NCBI RefSeq assembly: GCF_021654795.1
Contig: NZ_AP025344.1
Location: forward strand, 3,472,501 to 3,536,500
DNA length: 64,000 nucleotides
Reading direction: 5' to 3'
Source: Paenibacillus dendritiformis
GTDB lineage: Bacteria; Bacillota; Bacilli; Paenibacillales; Paenibacillaceae
Positions 8,216-17,573 of this stretch are shown here, one piece after another. The notes below the pieces were generated by a model that was not told the DNA's origin, ran no database searches, and saw only the letters and a list, made by a program, of their open reading frames with translations. Position 1 is the stretch's first letter. Every line of letters starts with the position of its first letter. Position numbers and translations under genes: made by a program.

Positions 8216-8425
8216 TGTCCCCCTCTGTCGGCAGTTCGCTGCCTTAGGGACATTCTCCCGTTGCGTCAGGTAGCTCGCTGTCTTTGGGACACTCTCCCGT
8301 TGCGTCAAGTAATTGGCTACCTTTAGACCACTCTCCCATTCCATGAGGCAGCTCGCTGCCTTTGGACCACTCTCCCATTCCATCATCTCCCATTCCGTCA
8401 GGTAGCTCACAACCTTTGTTGCCCT
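8216..8425. repeat. 39-bp tandem repeat array
   Basis: Imperfect tandem units begin with CTCCC at 8255, 8294, 8333 and 8372, an exact 39-base period, preceded by a diverged unit from 8216. The unit starting at 8372 is cut to 15 bases, so a new CTCCC begins at 8387. Units share a CTCCC(A/G)TT core and a later GCTCGCTG(C/T)CTTTGG block. The unit is 13 codons long, and a minus-strand frame (8183-8410) reads through with a 13-residue repeat. That frame has no clear ribosome site and composition unlike a known protein, so I treat it as non-coding. Confidence 0.85.
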
Positions 8426-8520
8426 GGCCCGTCAGGAGATACGATGATTTTGAAGCGGCTTCTGAAGAATAGCCGAGCTGGCATGAAACAGAGCGCCTTT
8501 AACTTCAATCCCAGCTTAGG

Positions 8521-8910
8521 TGCGATACTGCTTATAAGGAACCAACACGCACTATTCCACTGCCTGCTCCATGGGGATACTGCCCATAAGGAATCTACAC
8601 GCACTATTCCGCTGCCTGCTCCATGGGGATACTGCTCGTAAGGAGCCAACACTCACTAATCCACTGCCTGCTCCATGGAGATACTGCTCATAAGGAACCA
8701 ACACGCACTATTACCTACCTGCTCCATAGGGATACTGCTCATAAGGAACCAACAAGCACTATTACGCTGCCTGCTCCATGGGGATATTGCCCATAAGGAA
8801 CCAACACGCATTATTCCACTGCCTGCTCCATGGGGATACTGCTCATAAGGAACCAACACGTACTATTACGCTGCCTGCTCCATGGGGATACTTCTCGTAA
8901 GGAGCAGCAC
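8521..8910. repeat. 52-bp tandem repeat array, about seven units
   Basis: Units begin with AAGGA(A/G)CC-type sequence, with the GG at 8538, 8590, 8642, 8694, 8745, 8797, 8849 and 8901, giving a 52-base period with one 51-base unit. Each carries ACACGCACTATT, CTGCCTGCTCCATGG and a GATACTG block; in several units ATGGG and CCCAT can pair as a small hairpin. Fifty-two is not divisible by three, so the open frames seen here are by-products of the repeat. No similarity to the adjacent 39-bp unit was seen. Function unknown. Confidence 0.9.
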
Positions 8911-9045
8911 GCAATCTCCTGATTGTCTGGCATCAGGATAGTGTTCTTAAGAGAAAGGGATTTTTTGACTGTGGAAAAAGGGGATTATGGGCGGCGCTTC
9001 ATTTTCAGATGAGAGGAACGTACTTTCTGCATTTCCGGCGCACGT

Positions 9046-9075
9046 GCAAAAGCCAGCCGGAAGCACCGGCTGGCT
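9046..9075 (-). terminator. Intrinsic terminator of the amino-acid ABC operon
   Basis: On the minus strand AGCCAGCCGG, a short loop, CCGGCTGGCT, then TTTTGC. It lies 73 bases after the ATPase stop. Confidence 0.85.
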
Positions 9076-9147
9076 CTGTTTTGGAGGGTCAATGGGTAAC
9101 CGGCTCCATTGATTTTTTAGTTGTGTCTTTTCGCGTGCATCGTGCAT

Positions 9148-9870
9148 TTAAAGAACCTGTCCGAGGAATTCCTGTGTGCGGGGGTGCTGCGGCGCAGCGA
9201 ACAATTGCTGCGGCGGTCCCTGCTCGACGATATGCCCCCCATCCATGAACACGATGCGATCTCCGACCTCGCGAGCGAACCCCATCTCATGCGTTACGAT
9301 CACCATCGTCATCCCGTCACGGGCGAGCGACTTCATTACTTCCAGCACTTCGCCGACCATCTCGGGATCCAGGGCGGATGTCGGCTCGTCGAAGAGCATG
9401 ACATGCGGCTCCATCGCCAATGCCCGGGCAATGGCAATCCGCTGCTTCTGTCCGCCGGACAACTGGTCTGGGTAAGCAGATGCCTTGTCCGCCAATCCGA
9501 CCTTCTTCAAAAGCTCCATCGCGGTCGCCTCTGCTTGCGCCTTGCTCTTCCCTTTCACTTTAATGGGAGCCAGCGTAATGTTGTCCATCACCGACATATG
9601 CGGGAACAGATTGAAGGATTGAAATACCATGCCCATTTTGGTGCGCGTTGCGTTAATATCATGCTTTTTGTCATTAATTTTTAGGCCTTCGAACAGAATA
9701 TCGCCCGCGGTCGGCGTCTCCAGCAAATTGAGACAGCGGAGAAAGGTGCTCTTGCCCGAGCCGCTCGGCCCGATCACAACGACGACTTCCCCTTGCTCGA
9801 TCGTCATGTTCAAGCCATTCAAAATGCTCAGCTCTCCGTACGATTTATGCAGGTCACGAATTTCGATCAT
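9148..9870 (-). CDS. Polar amino-acid ABC transporter, ATP-binding protein
   Basis: The cytoplasmic ATPase (240 residues) of a GlnQ/ArtP-type importer. Walker A is GPSGSGKST (residues 33-41), the Q-loop is in [11 protein letters not shown], the signature is LSGGQKQR, Walker B is [13 protein letters not shown] and the switch His lies in VTHEMGFA. The typical GlnQ segment [15 protein letters not shown] is present. It overlaps the permease gene by 17 bases. Confidence 0.95.
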   Translation of the reverse strand: MIEIRDLHKSYGELSILNGLNMTIEQGEVVVVIGPSGSGKSTFLRCLNLLETPTAGDILFEGLKINDKKHDINATRTKMGMVFQSFNLFPHMSVMDNITLAPIKVKGKSKAQAEATAMELLKKVGLADKASAYPDQLSGGQKQRIAIARALAMEPHVMLFDEPTSALDPEMVGEVLEVMKSLARDGMTMVIVTHEMGFAREVGDRIVFMDGGHIVEQGPPQQLFAAPQHPRTQEFLGQVL

Positions 9871-10519
9871 TCTTTTTCAACTTCCTTTCCAGAAGGCCGA
9901 TTGCCTTAGACAATGGAATCGTCAGCACGAGGTACATCATAGCTGCTCCAAGGAGGGGTCCCATAGCCGTATACGTCTTGCTGCGGATAATATCTGTCTG
10001 GAACATAATGTCCATGATTCCGATCAGGCTGACAATCGAGCTCTCCTTGATAATGGTGACGAACTCGTTCCCAATTGCCGGAATGACTGTACGGAATGCC
10101 TGCGGCAAAATAATATAGCGCATCGTCATGCCTTTGGTCATGCCAAGCGAACGTGCCGCTTCGGCCTGCCCTCGATCCACCGCCTGGATGCCCGAACGGA
10201 AAATCTCCGCCAAATAAGCCGAGCTGTTAATGGAGACGGCGATCGCGCCGGAAGTGAATTTGCTGAACTCGATACCGAACTGAGCCAGTCCGAAATGAAT
10301 AATAAACAATTGCACCAGAAGCGGAGTTCCGCGAAGCAGCTCGATATAGACGACTGCGAACCAATTCAGCGGCTTGAATGGCCCAATCCTCATCAGCACA
10401 ATAATAACGCCAAGCACGAAGCCGGCGAGCACCGCTACCAGCGAGAGCAGCACCGTAATCTGGGCTCCGGATAAATAGTCCCATTTATAATCCCATAGCA
10501 TAGAGAGCCAGTCCAACAA
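9854..10519 (-). CDS. Polar amino-acid ABC transporter, permease
   Basis: The membrane subunit (221 residues) of the HisM/GlnP family. It has a signal-anchor-like first helix and about five transmembrane segments, with the EAA loop visible as [29 protein letters not shown] sequence near residues 130-155 and the [15 protein letters not shown] motif before it. The start is taken as TTG at 10519, behind GAAGAGGC; an ATG at 10501 is possible but has no ribosome site. One permease gene is present, so it probably works as a homodimer. Confidence 0.93.
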   Translation of the reverse strand: MLDWLSMLWDYKWDYLSGAQITVLLSLVAVLAGFVLGVIIVLMRIGPFKPLNWFAVVYIELLRGTPLLVQLFIIHFGLAQFGIEFSKFTSGAIAVSINSSAYLAEIFRSGIQAVDRGQAEAARSLGMTKGMTMRYIILPQAFRTVIPAIGNEFVTIIKESSIVSLIGIMDIMFQTDIIRSKTYTAMGPLLGAAMMYLVLTIPLSKAIGLLERKLKKNDRNS

Positions 10520-10561
10520 CAGCCTCTTCCCCTTTCCAATCTCTGCCTGTCATGTGATAGA

Positions 10562-10591
10562 ACGAAAAAGAGCGGCTTGCGCCGCCTCTTT
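10562..10591 (-). terminator. Hairpin between binding-protein and permease genes
   Basis: On the minus strand AAAGAGGCGGC, GCAA loop, GCCGCTCTTT, then TTC. Placed between the substrate-binding gene and the membrane genes, it probably causes partial termination, giving more binding protein than transporter, or stabilises the upstream message. Confidence 0.75.
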
Positions 10592-10612
10592 CTCCCCGGG
10601 TGTAACGGGCAT

Positions 10613-11401
10613 TTATTGCTCTTCCGCCATCTGGGTCGCTTTCGTAATGAACTCGTCCAGCTTCCCTTCCGATTTCAGGCGGGCAATTGTCTTGTTTGCG
10701 GCTTCGACCATCTTTGGACTGCCTTTGCGGAAGCCGATGACATAGCCATCGCTCGCTGGCTGCAGCACGGCATCCGACATCTCCAGTTCAGGACGGTTCG
10801 CGGCATAGGCCTTCGCGACCGGTTTCTCGACGATGACCGCCTCGATCCGGTTCGACTCCAGCGCCAAGACCAGATCGCTTACCTTGGCCAGCAATTCAGG
10901 CTGTGCTTCCGGAATCTGGGAGATGACATTCTCAAAAGTCGATCCTTTCTGAACCCCGATCTTCATCCCTTTCAAATCTTCCGGCGTCTTGTACTTGTCC
11001 TTGTCGGCCGCACGCACGATCACGCCAGCCTCAGCCAGGTAGTACGGATCGGAGAAATCTACCGCCTTGGCCCGCTCCGGGGTTGGATCCATACCGGAGA
11101 TAACCATGTCCAGCTTGTCCGAGTTCAGCGCTTCAATTAAGGATTCGAACTTCATATCATCGACTTTTAGTTCAACGCCCAGATCCTTTGCAATCTCGTT
11201 CGCCAAGTCGATGTCGAACCCGACAATTTCATCTTTGCCGTTTATCGTCTTGTGGAACTCAAATGGAGGATAATCGGCGCTGACGCCGACAATGAGCGTC
11301 TTTTTGCTTGTAATATGGTCATAACTATCTCCTTTGGCTCCGCAGCCAACCAGGATGGCCATTAATAGCGTACATACCGCTAGAATCTTCATTGTTCTCA
11401 C
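10613..11401 (-). CDS. Polar amino-acid ABC transporter, substrate-binding lipoprotein
   Basis: An extracellular binding lipoprotein of 262 residues. The signal peptide ends at a lipobox LVGCG, so it should be anchored on the outer membrane face. It shows the SBP_bac_3 pattern: LIVGVSADYPPFEF, EIVGFDIDLANEIAKDLG, DMVISGMDPTPERA, FSDPYYLAEAGVIV, IGVQKGSTFE and YVIGFRKGSPKM. Substrate could be Arg, Gln, Lys or another polar amino acid. A GTG start at 11401 or an ATG at 11392 are both possible. It is the first gene of the operon, with a good promoter upstream. Confidence 0.93.
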   Translation of the reverse strand: MRTMKILAVCTLLMAILVGCGAKGDSYDHITSKKTLIVGVSADYPPFEFHKTINGKDEIVGFDIDLANEIAKDLGVELKVDDMKFESLIEALNSDKLDMVISGMDPTPERAKAVDFSDPYYLAEAGVIVRAADKDKYKTPEDLKGMKIGVQKGSTFENVISQIPEAQPELLAKVSDLVLALESNRIEAVIVEKPVAKAYAANRPELEMSDAVLQPASDGYVIGFRKGSPKMVEAANKTIARLKSEGKLDEFITKATQMAEEQ

Positions 11402-11467
11402 TATACTTCATCCCCACTTCTCTGATTATCCTTCCTTCCCATGATAGGAGGATTTCGGTCGTTCCCA

Positions 11468-11496
11468 ATTATACATGATGATGTATAGATATACAA
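11468..11496 (-). promoter_or_regulatory. Sigma-A promoter of the amino-acid ABC operon, with inverted repeat
   Basis: On the minus strand TTGTAT, exactly 17 bases, TATAAT. A perfect inverted repeat TGTATA-TC-TATACA overlaps the -35 element and start of the spacer and could be an operator. It lies about 65 bases upstream of the binding-protein start. Confidence 0.7.
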
Positions 11497-11904
11497 TGGT
11501 TTAGAACAAAAAAGATGCTGGAACGGCTGTGTTACCGGGAGAATTCACCAATTGCAGAAAAAACACCGGTCAATGGTCATAAGGCAACCGCTTTATTACT
11601 AAAATGTGCACATTTTCAGTTTTTCATCCAACCGCCTTGCTGAACAGGCAATTCCCTATTATATTCATTTCCAAAACAAAAAAATACTAATTTTTGGTAC
11701 AACTTCGACAGGCACGCCATCTGTATTCGCGGGTATTAGATGCATCAACCCTTTCCTTTGCTGCTTTCGATCTATTTTGGGGAGTATTCCTTCTATTCCG
11801 AAGATTATGCGACAGCACGCTCCAATATGTATAATTATGTATATTTTTCACGCGTACAACGACGGGAAGAACAGGTCATTGAACACGCACTTCCCGCCGC
11901 CCCT
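11497..11904. other. Intergenic AT-rich stretch without a recognisable gene
   Basis: About 400 bases between the amino-acid ABC operon promoter and the end of the sensor kinase gene. Open frames here have no ribosome sites or family motifs. No convincing terminator for the sensor kinase was found. A 13-base word AACACCGGTCAAT near 11567 also occurs in the riboswitch region near 7921, but the other riboswitch blocks are missing here. Confidence 0.6.
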
Positions 11905-13764
11905 TCACTGAACAGGTTCAGGCTTCTCTGGAATGAGCGGAAACCGGATATGTATGAGCGTCTTGCCCGGAACGGAGGAGATTTCCATGCTTCCCCGATG
12001 ACGATGCACGATACGATAGCAGATGGACAGCCCCAAGCCGGTTCCGCCCGCTTTCGTGGTCAGGAAAGGGGTTCCCGCCGACTGCAATACGGCGGAATCG
12101 AAGCCGGGTCCTTCATCCTCAACCTCAAGATGTACCGCCCGCTCATCATTCCAGGTCCGAACGGTCAGCGTCTGATTTGCTTCCATCGCCTCCAACCCGT
12201 TGCGGATCAGATTGTGCAGCAGCTGGCGAATTTCTTTTTCATCCATCTCGAATTCCGGCACCGGATTGAGCTCCAGCCGGATCTCCTGACAATCCGTCGT
12301 CGCCGCCGCCTGCACGAGCGGATAAATATGAGTTATCACCTCGTTCAATGATTGCTTGCGGAATTCCGCGACTTTGTGCTGAGCCAACGTCAAATATTCC
12401 GTAATGATGGAGTTCGCACGCTCGATCTCTTCCATCATCGTCTCGAAATAAACGTGCTCCTTGGCATGCTCCGGCTTGCTGCGGAGCAGCTGCAGAAATC
12501 CTTTGACCGTCGTCAACGGATTGCGTATCTCATGGCTGATGGCCGCCGCCATCTCGCCCACAACCTTCAAGGCGCCCATCCGCTTCATCTCCTGCTCAAG
12601 CTGAACTTGCTTGTGAAGCGAATCGGTCATCCGGTTCATATGCTCGCCAAGCAGCCGGAATTCATTATGCTGATCCAGCTCCACCCGCACATTGTAATCC
12701 CCTCTCGCCAGCCGGGACGAGGCATCGACCAGACGCCGCAAAGGCCGATGGATGAGGCGGCGGATCCACATATGCAGAAGCAGTGCGACGACAACCGCAA
12801 CCAGCGTGAAGGTGCCGAATGTCACCCAAGCGACCCGGTAAAGAACGGAGTCGATTACCGCGGCCGGGAGCATAATCATCGCAATCCACTCCGCTTCTTT
12901 CAAGCCGACCGTAAACACAATCATATTCGTGTCCTGATATGTCGTCATCGATGTCGTCTCTGCGGTCTGCGTAATATCTTTTTTGACCTGCTCGAATATC
13001 GGAATGAGATCTTCGTCGAAGTCCCGATACAGATTGGCGAAGATCGTATGCCGCTTATCCGGGTCATACAGCAGATCCCCGTCTCTCGTAATGAGCAAGG
13101 TCTTGCTTTCCGGATGGAAACTGAGCCGCAAGCCGACCTGCTGCAAATCGTTATAATGGACGTCAATGCCGGCCACGCCCAGCAGCTGATCCTCCCCGTC
13201 ATATACGGGGGTGCTGATGGACAGCATCGGCTGATGTGTTAATGGATCGATAAAAGGGGCGGTAATATGTGTTCCCCCGCTCTTGACGGCTCCATGATAG
13301 TAATCGAAGCGCGGATCGCTGGCATAGACGGGCGACGAGGCATCGATATGCTGTCCGCTCTTAATTTCGACAGGCCTCCCATTTTTGTCATAGCCGTACC
13401 AGATAGAATGCTTCCCCTGGCTGCGATAATTCGAGTGCGCCGTGAACCAGTAGCCGTTGACGAATTTGTTAGGGCTGCCCGCAAAGAGCCTCGTTGCGCT
13501 CCTGACGTCGGCCTGCACATCATCCGACAACCGGTATAGCTCGCGAATAAAACGGGAAAATGTTTCTACCGATTTCTTGTGATGAAGGAGTGCCGAATCC
13601 ACCTCGTTCGCAGCCAGCTTCACCTGATTCAAATAATTCTCTGTCATGTTGCGCTGAATGATTGATTGTACCGCCTGGTGGGAGAAAAATGAAATGACAG
13701 CAAGTGCGGCAATAACGGTCACGATGATGCGGACCATCATCTGCCGGTGAATCGTCCGTAACAT
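11905..13764 (-). CDS. Membrane sensor histidine kinase with extracellular Cache domain
   Basis: A 619-residue sensor. A helix at about residues 12-32 and another near 300-325 enclose an extracellular double-Cache-like region with the typical GVAGIDVHYNDLQQ and YDKNGRPVEI segments. A HAMP linker follows, then the phosphoacceptor box ISHEIRNPLTTVKGFLQ, and an ATPase domain with LIRNGLEAM (N-box), DEGPGF (G1) and GGTGLGLSI (G2). The dimerisation part resembles sporulation-kinase-type enzymes. No response regulator is adjacent, so it may feed a phosphorelay such as Spo0F/Spo0A or a distant partner. ACGGAGG precedes the ATG. Confidence 0.9.
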   Translation of the reverse strand: MLRTIHRQMMVRIIVTVIAALAVISFFSHQAVQSIIQRNMTENYLNQVKLAANEVDSALLHHKKSVETFSRFIRELYRLSDDVQADVRSATRLFAGSPNKFVNGYWFTAHSNYRSQGKHSIWYGYDKNGRPVEIKSGQHIDASSPVYASDPRFDYYHGAVKSGGTHITAPFIDPLTHQPMLSISTPVYDGEDQLLGVAGIDVHYNDLQQVGLRLSFHPESKTLLITRDGDLLYDPDKRHTIFANLYRDFDEDLIPIFEQVKKDITQTAETTSMTTYQDTNMIVFTVGLKEAEWIAMIMLPAAVIDSVLYRVAWVTFGTFTLVAVVVALLLHMWIRRLIHRPLRRLVDASSRLARGDYNVRVELDQHNEFRLLGEHMNRMTDSLHKQVQLEQEMKRMGALKVVGEMAAAISHEIRNPLTTVKGFLQLLRSKPEHAKEHVYFETMMEEIERANSIITEYLTLAQHKVAEFRKQSLNEVITHIYPLVQAAATTDCQEIRLELNPVPEFEMDEKEIRQLLHNLIRNGLEAMEANQTLTVRTWNDERAVHLEVEDEGPGFDSAVLQSAGTPFLTTKAGGTGLGLSICYRIVHRHRGSMEISSVPGKTLIHIRFPLIPEKPEPVQ

Positions 13765-13947
13765 AACAGCCTCCGTTTGGCTCGGCGGCTCTCATTTCTG
13801 TCTCGCCAGAGCCCAGTCTCTACATACTAACGGATTTCAATCTTCGCCAATGACATGAAGCGATGGTTTGCGACATTTCCTGCGATCAAGTTCGATCTCA
13901 TTATAGTAGGTTTTGTCGAACATAGATATCATATCTTCCATTTTCCA

Positions 13948-13985
13948 TAAAAAAAGACTTTTGTATATGTTCATATATACAAAAG
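13948..13985 (-). terminator. Intrinsic terminator of the lipoprotein-RR-HK operon
   Basis: On the minus strand CTTTTGTATAT, ATGAAC loop, ATATACAAAAG, then TCTTTTTTT. The stem is AT-rich but long. A third copy of the arm sequence lies just upstream (near 13996), allowing an alternative pairing. Confidence 0.85.
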
Positions 13986-14014
13986 CCTTGTCCTTTTATA
14001 CAAAAGTCATAGGG

Positions 14015-15460
14015 TCACTGTTTCTCGTCCTCCGGTTCGCTAGCGGCCGGCTGATGAATCGGAAGCGTCACAATCACCGTCGTGCCTACATCCGGCTTGC
14101 TGTCGATGCTCATATCGCCATGATGCGCCTTCACCAGCTCATACGTAATGGCCAAGCCCAAGCCCGTGCCCCCATGGCTCGGGTTCACCTGATAGAACTT
14201 ATCCATGACCTTGGCCAAATGCTCTTTGCTGATGCCAATGCCCTGATCCACGATGCGCACGACTACTTTGTCCTCGTCCCAAGTCGAATGGACCGTAATG
14301 ACCGATTCATTCGGCGAGAACTTGACCGCATTGTCGATCAGATTGAGGAACACCTGTTTCAACCGGTTCGCATCGCCAGAGATAGGCTGCTCCGCGCCGC
14401 GGGAACGCACCTCAATATGAATCTGCTTCTGCTCGGCCTTCATTTTTACCTGCAGCACCGTGTCTTCCAATATTCCCGACAGGCAGACCGGCGACCAGTT
14501 GAATTGCAGCTTGTTCTCCTGCAGCTTCGAGAAGTCAAGCAGTTCCTCGACCAGACCGATGAGCCGATCAGTCTCCTTCAGGATGACGTTCATCCCCAGC
14601 TTGCTCTCTTCTTCCTCGAACTGCCCGGAGAGAAGCGTCTCGCTCCACCCCTTAATCCCGGTCAGCGGCGTTCGCAGCTCATGCGAGATCGAGGAGACGA
14701 AGTCATTCTTGAGCTGATTGCTGCGGACGATCTCATGAGCCATGAAGTTGAGCGTCCGGGCCAGCTCGCCGATCTCATATTTGTATTCTTCTTTGATGCG
14801 AACATCGAAGCGCCCCTTCGCCATCTGCGCGGAAGCGCTCGTAATCTCATTAATCGGCTTCACGATGGAATTCGCCAGGCCGATGCTGATGATGAGCACG
14901 ACGATGAGAACCGCGATCGCAATAACAACAGACAGCAGCACAATGCTGTTAATGCGGGCATTGACCAAATCCAGCGAAGTCACCAGACGGACGATGTAGA
15001 CGATATCTCCCTTCGCATAGATCGGTGACGCGATCGACATCACCGCCTCTCCCGTCCCCGGCTGCTTGCCAATCCATTGCCCCATCGTGCCGCTCTGGGC
15101 ACTGAGAACGTCGGCCGTGGCGACCGGCTTGTCCACCCGGAAATAGCTGGACGATATCAGCACCTCGCCCTGGGGGTTGAGAATCTGCACTTCCGCTTTC
15201 TTCATATTGTATTGCTTCAGCAGCACGGGGAGCCAGCTCCGGTCTTCCGTATTGACCCCCGCGTTGCCTTGCTGGTAGAGCGATGTAGTGACACTCAAAT
15301 GAGACGACATATGGTTAGAAATCGAATCATAATAATAGGAGCGGACAGCGATAAGAAATATCGCCTCCAAAATAAGCATCGTCAAAAACACGACGATAAA
15401 ATAGTGCATTACCACGGAACGCCGTATACCCGGCTTTAGCATGAAGAGGAACCTTTCCAT
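14015..15460 (-). CDS. Sensor histidine kinase (HAMP, HisKA, HATPase)
   Basis: A 481-residue membrane kinase of the ResE/WalK type. Helices at about residues 17-38 and 168-190 enclose an extracellular sensor of some 130 residues; a HAMP linker follows (PINEITSASAQMAKGRFDV). The His box is SSISHELRTPLTGIKGWSE, and the ATPase domain has LIDNAVKFSPNE, VDQGIGISKEHL and GGTGLGLAI. It overlaps the response regulator gene by 25 bases, so the pair surely works together. The start at 15460 lacks a strong ribosome site; an ATG six codons later is an alternative. Confidence 0.93.
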   Translation of the reverse strand: MERFLFMLKPGIRRSVVMHYFIVVFLTMLILEAIFLIAVRSYYYDSISNHMSSHLSVTTSLYQQGNAGVNTEDRSWLPVLLKQYNMKKAEVQILNPQGEVLISSSYFRVDKPVATADVLSAQSGTMGQWIGKQPGTGEAVMSIASPIYAKGDIVYIVRLVTSLDLVNARINSIVLLSVVIAIAVLIVVLIISIGLANSIVKPINEITSASAQMAKGRFDVRIKEEYKYEIGELARTLNFMAHEIVRSNQLKNDFVSSISHELRTPLTGIKGWSETLLSGQFEEEESKLGMNVILKETDRLIGLVEELLDFSKLQENKLQFNWSPVCLSGILEDTVLQVKMKAEQKQIHIEVRSRGAEQPISGDANRLKQVFLNLIDNAVKFSPNESVITVHSTWDEDKVVVRIVDQGIGISKEHLAKVMDKFYQVNPSHGGTGLGLAITYELVKAHHGDMSIDSKPDVGTTVIVTLPIHQPAASEPEDEKQ

Positions 15461-16137
15461 TTGTATCCATGTCCCCAGACTGTTTCCAAATATTTAGGCG
15501 ACGAAGGCTCGTCCTCGATTTTCTGCCGCAGGCGGCGGATATTGACATCGACAATCTTCGGATCGCCCATATAATCTTTGCCCCATACATAATCAAGCAG
15601 CACATCGCGGCTTAATGTCATATCTTCCTTCTCCATGAAGAACTGCACCAGCGAGAACTCCGTCGGAGTCAGATCAATCGATTGATTATGCTTCGTGAAC
15701 CGCTTCGCAATCAGATCGAGCGTGAACGGCCCCGAATGATAGACGACTTTCTGCGCAGGCTGCTGATAAGCGTTGACCCGGCGCAGGAGAGACTGAATGC
15801 GGGCCACCAGCTCCGTCGGGCTGAACGGCTTGCTCACGTGATCGTCGGCGCCGACCGACAACGCGTATACCTTGTCCTGCTCCTGAACCTTGGCCGTCAG
15901 GAAAATGATGCCCATCCGTTCATTGAACTGACGGACCCGGCGGCAAACCTCAAAGCCGTCAATGCCCGGAACCATCACGTCGAGCAGGGCAATATCAATC
16001 GTCGTGTCATTAACTAGAATCTGGTAGGCATCGTTGCCGTTAGCGGCCTCCACCACATCGAATCCGTTGCGCTTCAGGTTGATGACAATAAAGCTGCGAA
16101 TGGATTCTTCATCTTCCAGAATGAGTATCTTCGTCAT
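15436..16137 (-). CDS. OmpR-family response regulator
   Basis: A 233-residue regulator. I start it at the ATG at 16137, which has AAGGAGA nine bases upstream; the frame is open for nine more codons. The receiver domain shows the acidic pair in LEDEES, the phosphoacceptor Asp in LLDVMVPG, the conserved Thr in IFLTAK and Lys in VSKPFSP. The C-terminal winged helix has the LTPTEFSLVQFFM and VDVNIRRLRQKIED motifs of PhoB/OmpR proteins. It is the partner of the overlapping kinase. Confidence 0.95.
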   Translation of the reverse strand: MTKILILEDEESIRSFIVINLKRNGFDVVEAANGNDAYQILVNDTTIDIALLDVMVPGIDGFEVCRRVRQFNERMGIIFLTAKVQEQDKVYALSVGADDHVSKPFSPTELVARIQSLLRRVNAYQQPAQKVVYHSGPFTLDLIAKRFTKHNQSIDLTPTEFSLVQFFMEKEDMTLSRDVLLDYVWGKDYMGDPKIVDVNIRRLRQKIEDEPSSPKYLETVWGHGYKWKGSSSC

Positions 16138-16156
16138 CTCTTTCCGTCTCCTTCGT

Positions 16157-17446
16157 TCATTCATTGCTTTCCCGGTTAATATCCGGCAGCTTCGGAGTTC
16201 CTTTGTTCAGCATCAGCGGCTCCTTGCTGAATACGCCGATAATGGTATCTCCATACGAGCTGAGATAGGTCCACTTCTCTTTGTACGTCTCCCACATTTC
16301 CGGATTGAAAAACTTAATCTCGGCCAGCGTCTCATTCGTATGCATGTCCATAAACCGGATATATTCATCCTTCTTCGACTTCGTATCAATCGTGACCCGG
16401 CCATACCACGAATTCGGCAGCTTCAGCTGGAACCGCTCCTCATAGTCGCGGTACTGCTTCTCGACCAGCTTCAACCCTTTCTTCTCGTCCCACTGATAGT
16501 AGCTCGTGAAGTACGGAATCGCGTACGACGCATAAATATCCCAGCCCGGCGGCATCTCGGGGATCGCAATCTCGATGATGCCGTCTCCGTTCATGTCACC
16601 GCTGGCTACGTTGTAGGGCTTGATCGCCATCTCTTCCGGCAGGACGGAGACGAGCTGATTATCGGGTGTCAACTTGATAATGTCCGTCACGCCGTAATTG
16701 GCGCCAGCCAATGCGTCAAGCACGATTCCTTTTTGGTTTGTGCTTATATGTCCTGAAATCATGTTCGTATACGTGCTTACGTTTTTGTCCAGCGTCAATT
16801 CATTCTGCTTGGACATCTTCCCGTCCTTGAAATCGTACATGGCCAGCACCGGCGGCATGTCGCGGCGGTTATTGACGATATACAACTGATTCTTCCCGTC
16901 CCCGTTCAGATCATCGATGACGAACTGGGAATAGGGCTGCTCGAATATTTTGACAATGCCGTCCTGCGTGAACGAGTAGACGACCAATCCTTTGTTCAAG
17001 TCCTTGTCGCTGCCCCCATATCCGACGACGAGATCCAGCTTGTTGTCATGGGTCAAGTCCACGAGCTCCACCCGATCCAAGCTGACGCCTACCCCGTCGA
17101 ACTCGACTACCTTGTTCCACGTCTCTCCGTCGCTATGGAAGACGAGTCCGTGCAGGCGCACATCCTTGTCCGGCGTCTCGTAAAAGACGATGGCCGTATC
17201 CGCCCGCCCGTCATTGTTCAGATCGGCGAGCCGTATGGCGCTGGCATCCTCGGTATTGGTCGGGCGCACGATATTGTTAACTCCCTTCGGCATCTGCGAG
17301 GCGATGATCGTCATAATCTTCGCTTTATCTTCCGGAAGCCGAGGCATGCTCATTAACGACTTCGGATCCTGCAGCCATTCGCACCCGGTCAGCAGGAAGC
17401 ACCCGAGGAGAAGAAGCGACACGCTTCGTATCCATCGCATTGTCAT
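16157..17446 (-). CDS. Lipoprotein with FG-GAP/VCBS-like repeats
   Basis: A secreted lipoprotein of about 429 residues with signal peptide and lipobox LLTGCEW. The body contains several Asp-rich calcium-loop-like repeats of the FG-GAP kind: DLNNDGRADTAIV, DLTHDNKLDLVVG, DDLNGDGKNQLYIV and DMNGDGIIEIAI. These suggest a beta-propeller-like ectodomain. It lies directly upstream of the response regulator and kinase genes, so it may take part in sensing by that system. Start at the ATG 17446 or the GTG 17458 is not settled, as neither has a clear ribosome site. Confidence 0.8.
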   Translation of the reverse strand: MTMRWIRSVSLLLLGCFLLTGCEWLQDPKSLMSMPRLPEDKAKIMTIIASQMPKGVNNIVRPTNTEDASAIRLADLNNDGRADTAIVFYETPDKDVRLHGLVFHSDGETWNKVVEFDGVGVSLDRVELVDLTHDNKLDLVVGYGGSDKDLNKGLVVYSFTQDGIVKIFEQPYSQFVIDDLNGDGKNQLYIVNNRRDMPPVLAMYDFKDGKMSKQNELTLDKNVSTYTNMISGHISTNQKGIVLDALAGANYGVTDIIKLTPDNQLVSVLPEEMAIKPYNVASGDMNGDGIIEIAIPEMPPGWDIYASYAIPYFTSYYQWDEKKGLKLVEKQYRDYEERFQLKLPNSWYGRVTIDTKSKKDEYIRFMDMHTNETLAEIKFFNPEMWETYKEKWTYLSSYGDTIIGVFSKEPLMLNKGTPKLPDINRESNE

Positions 17447-17525
17447 TCCGCTTATCACTCTTTCATCAGTTCAGATTTATCCTGATTATGATTATATCTT
17501 AACAGAATACATACTCCATCATTAT

Positions 17526-17552
17526 AAAAAAAAACTGTCACCGAAAGGTGAC
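17526..17552 (-). terminator. Intrinsic terminator after DUF4163/DUF3298 gene
   Basis: On the minus strand TTGTCACC, TTTC loop, GGTGACA(G), then nine T. It lies 22 bases after the stop. Confidence 0.9.
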
Positions 17553-17573
17553 AATACCATGACAAACCCCGTC

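Noticed and set aside
8183..8859. Several minus-strand open frames through the repeat arrays
   Set aside because: They follow the repeats, change frame with the 52-base period, and lack ribosome sites or family motifs.
8216..8910. CRISPR array
   Set aside because: The units are continuous tandem repeats without unique spacers, the unit is not a typical CRISPR repeat, and no cas genes are near.
11557..11600. Second copy of a riboswitch-like word (AACACCGGTCAAT) shared with the c-di-AMP leader
   Set aside because: The other conserved blocks, especially CTAACCTCG and the CCGAATCCG block, are absent, so only a short chance or relic match remains.
11606..11911. Plus-strand 101-codon frame upstream of the sensor kinase end
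   Set aside because: No ribosome site and no protein-like motif; it overlaps the end of the kinase gene antisense.
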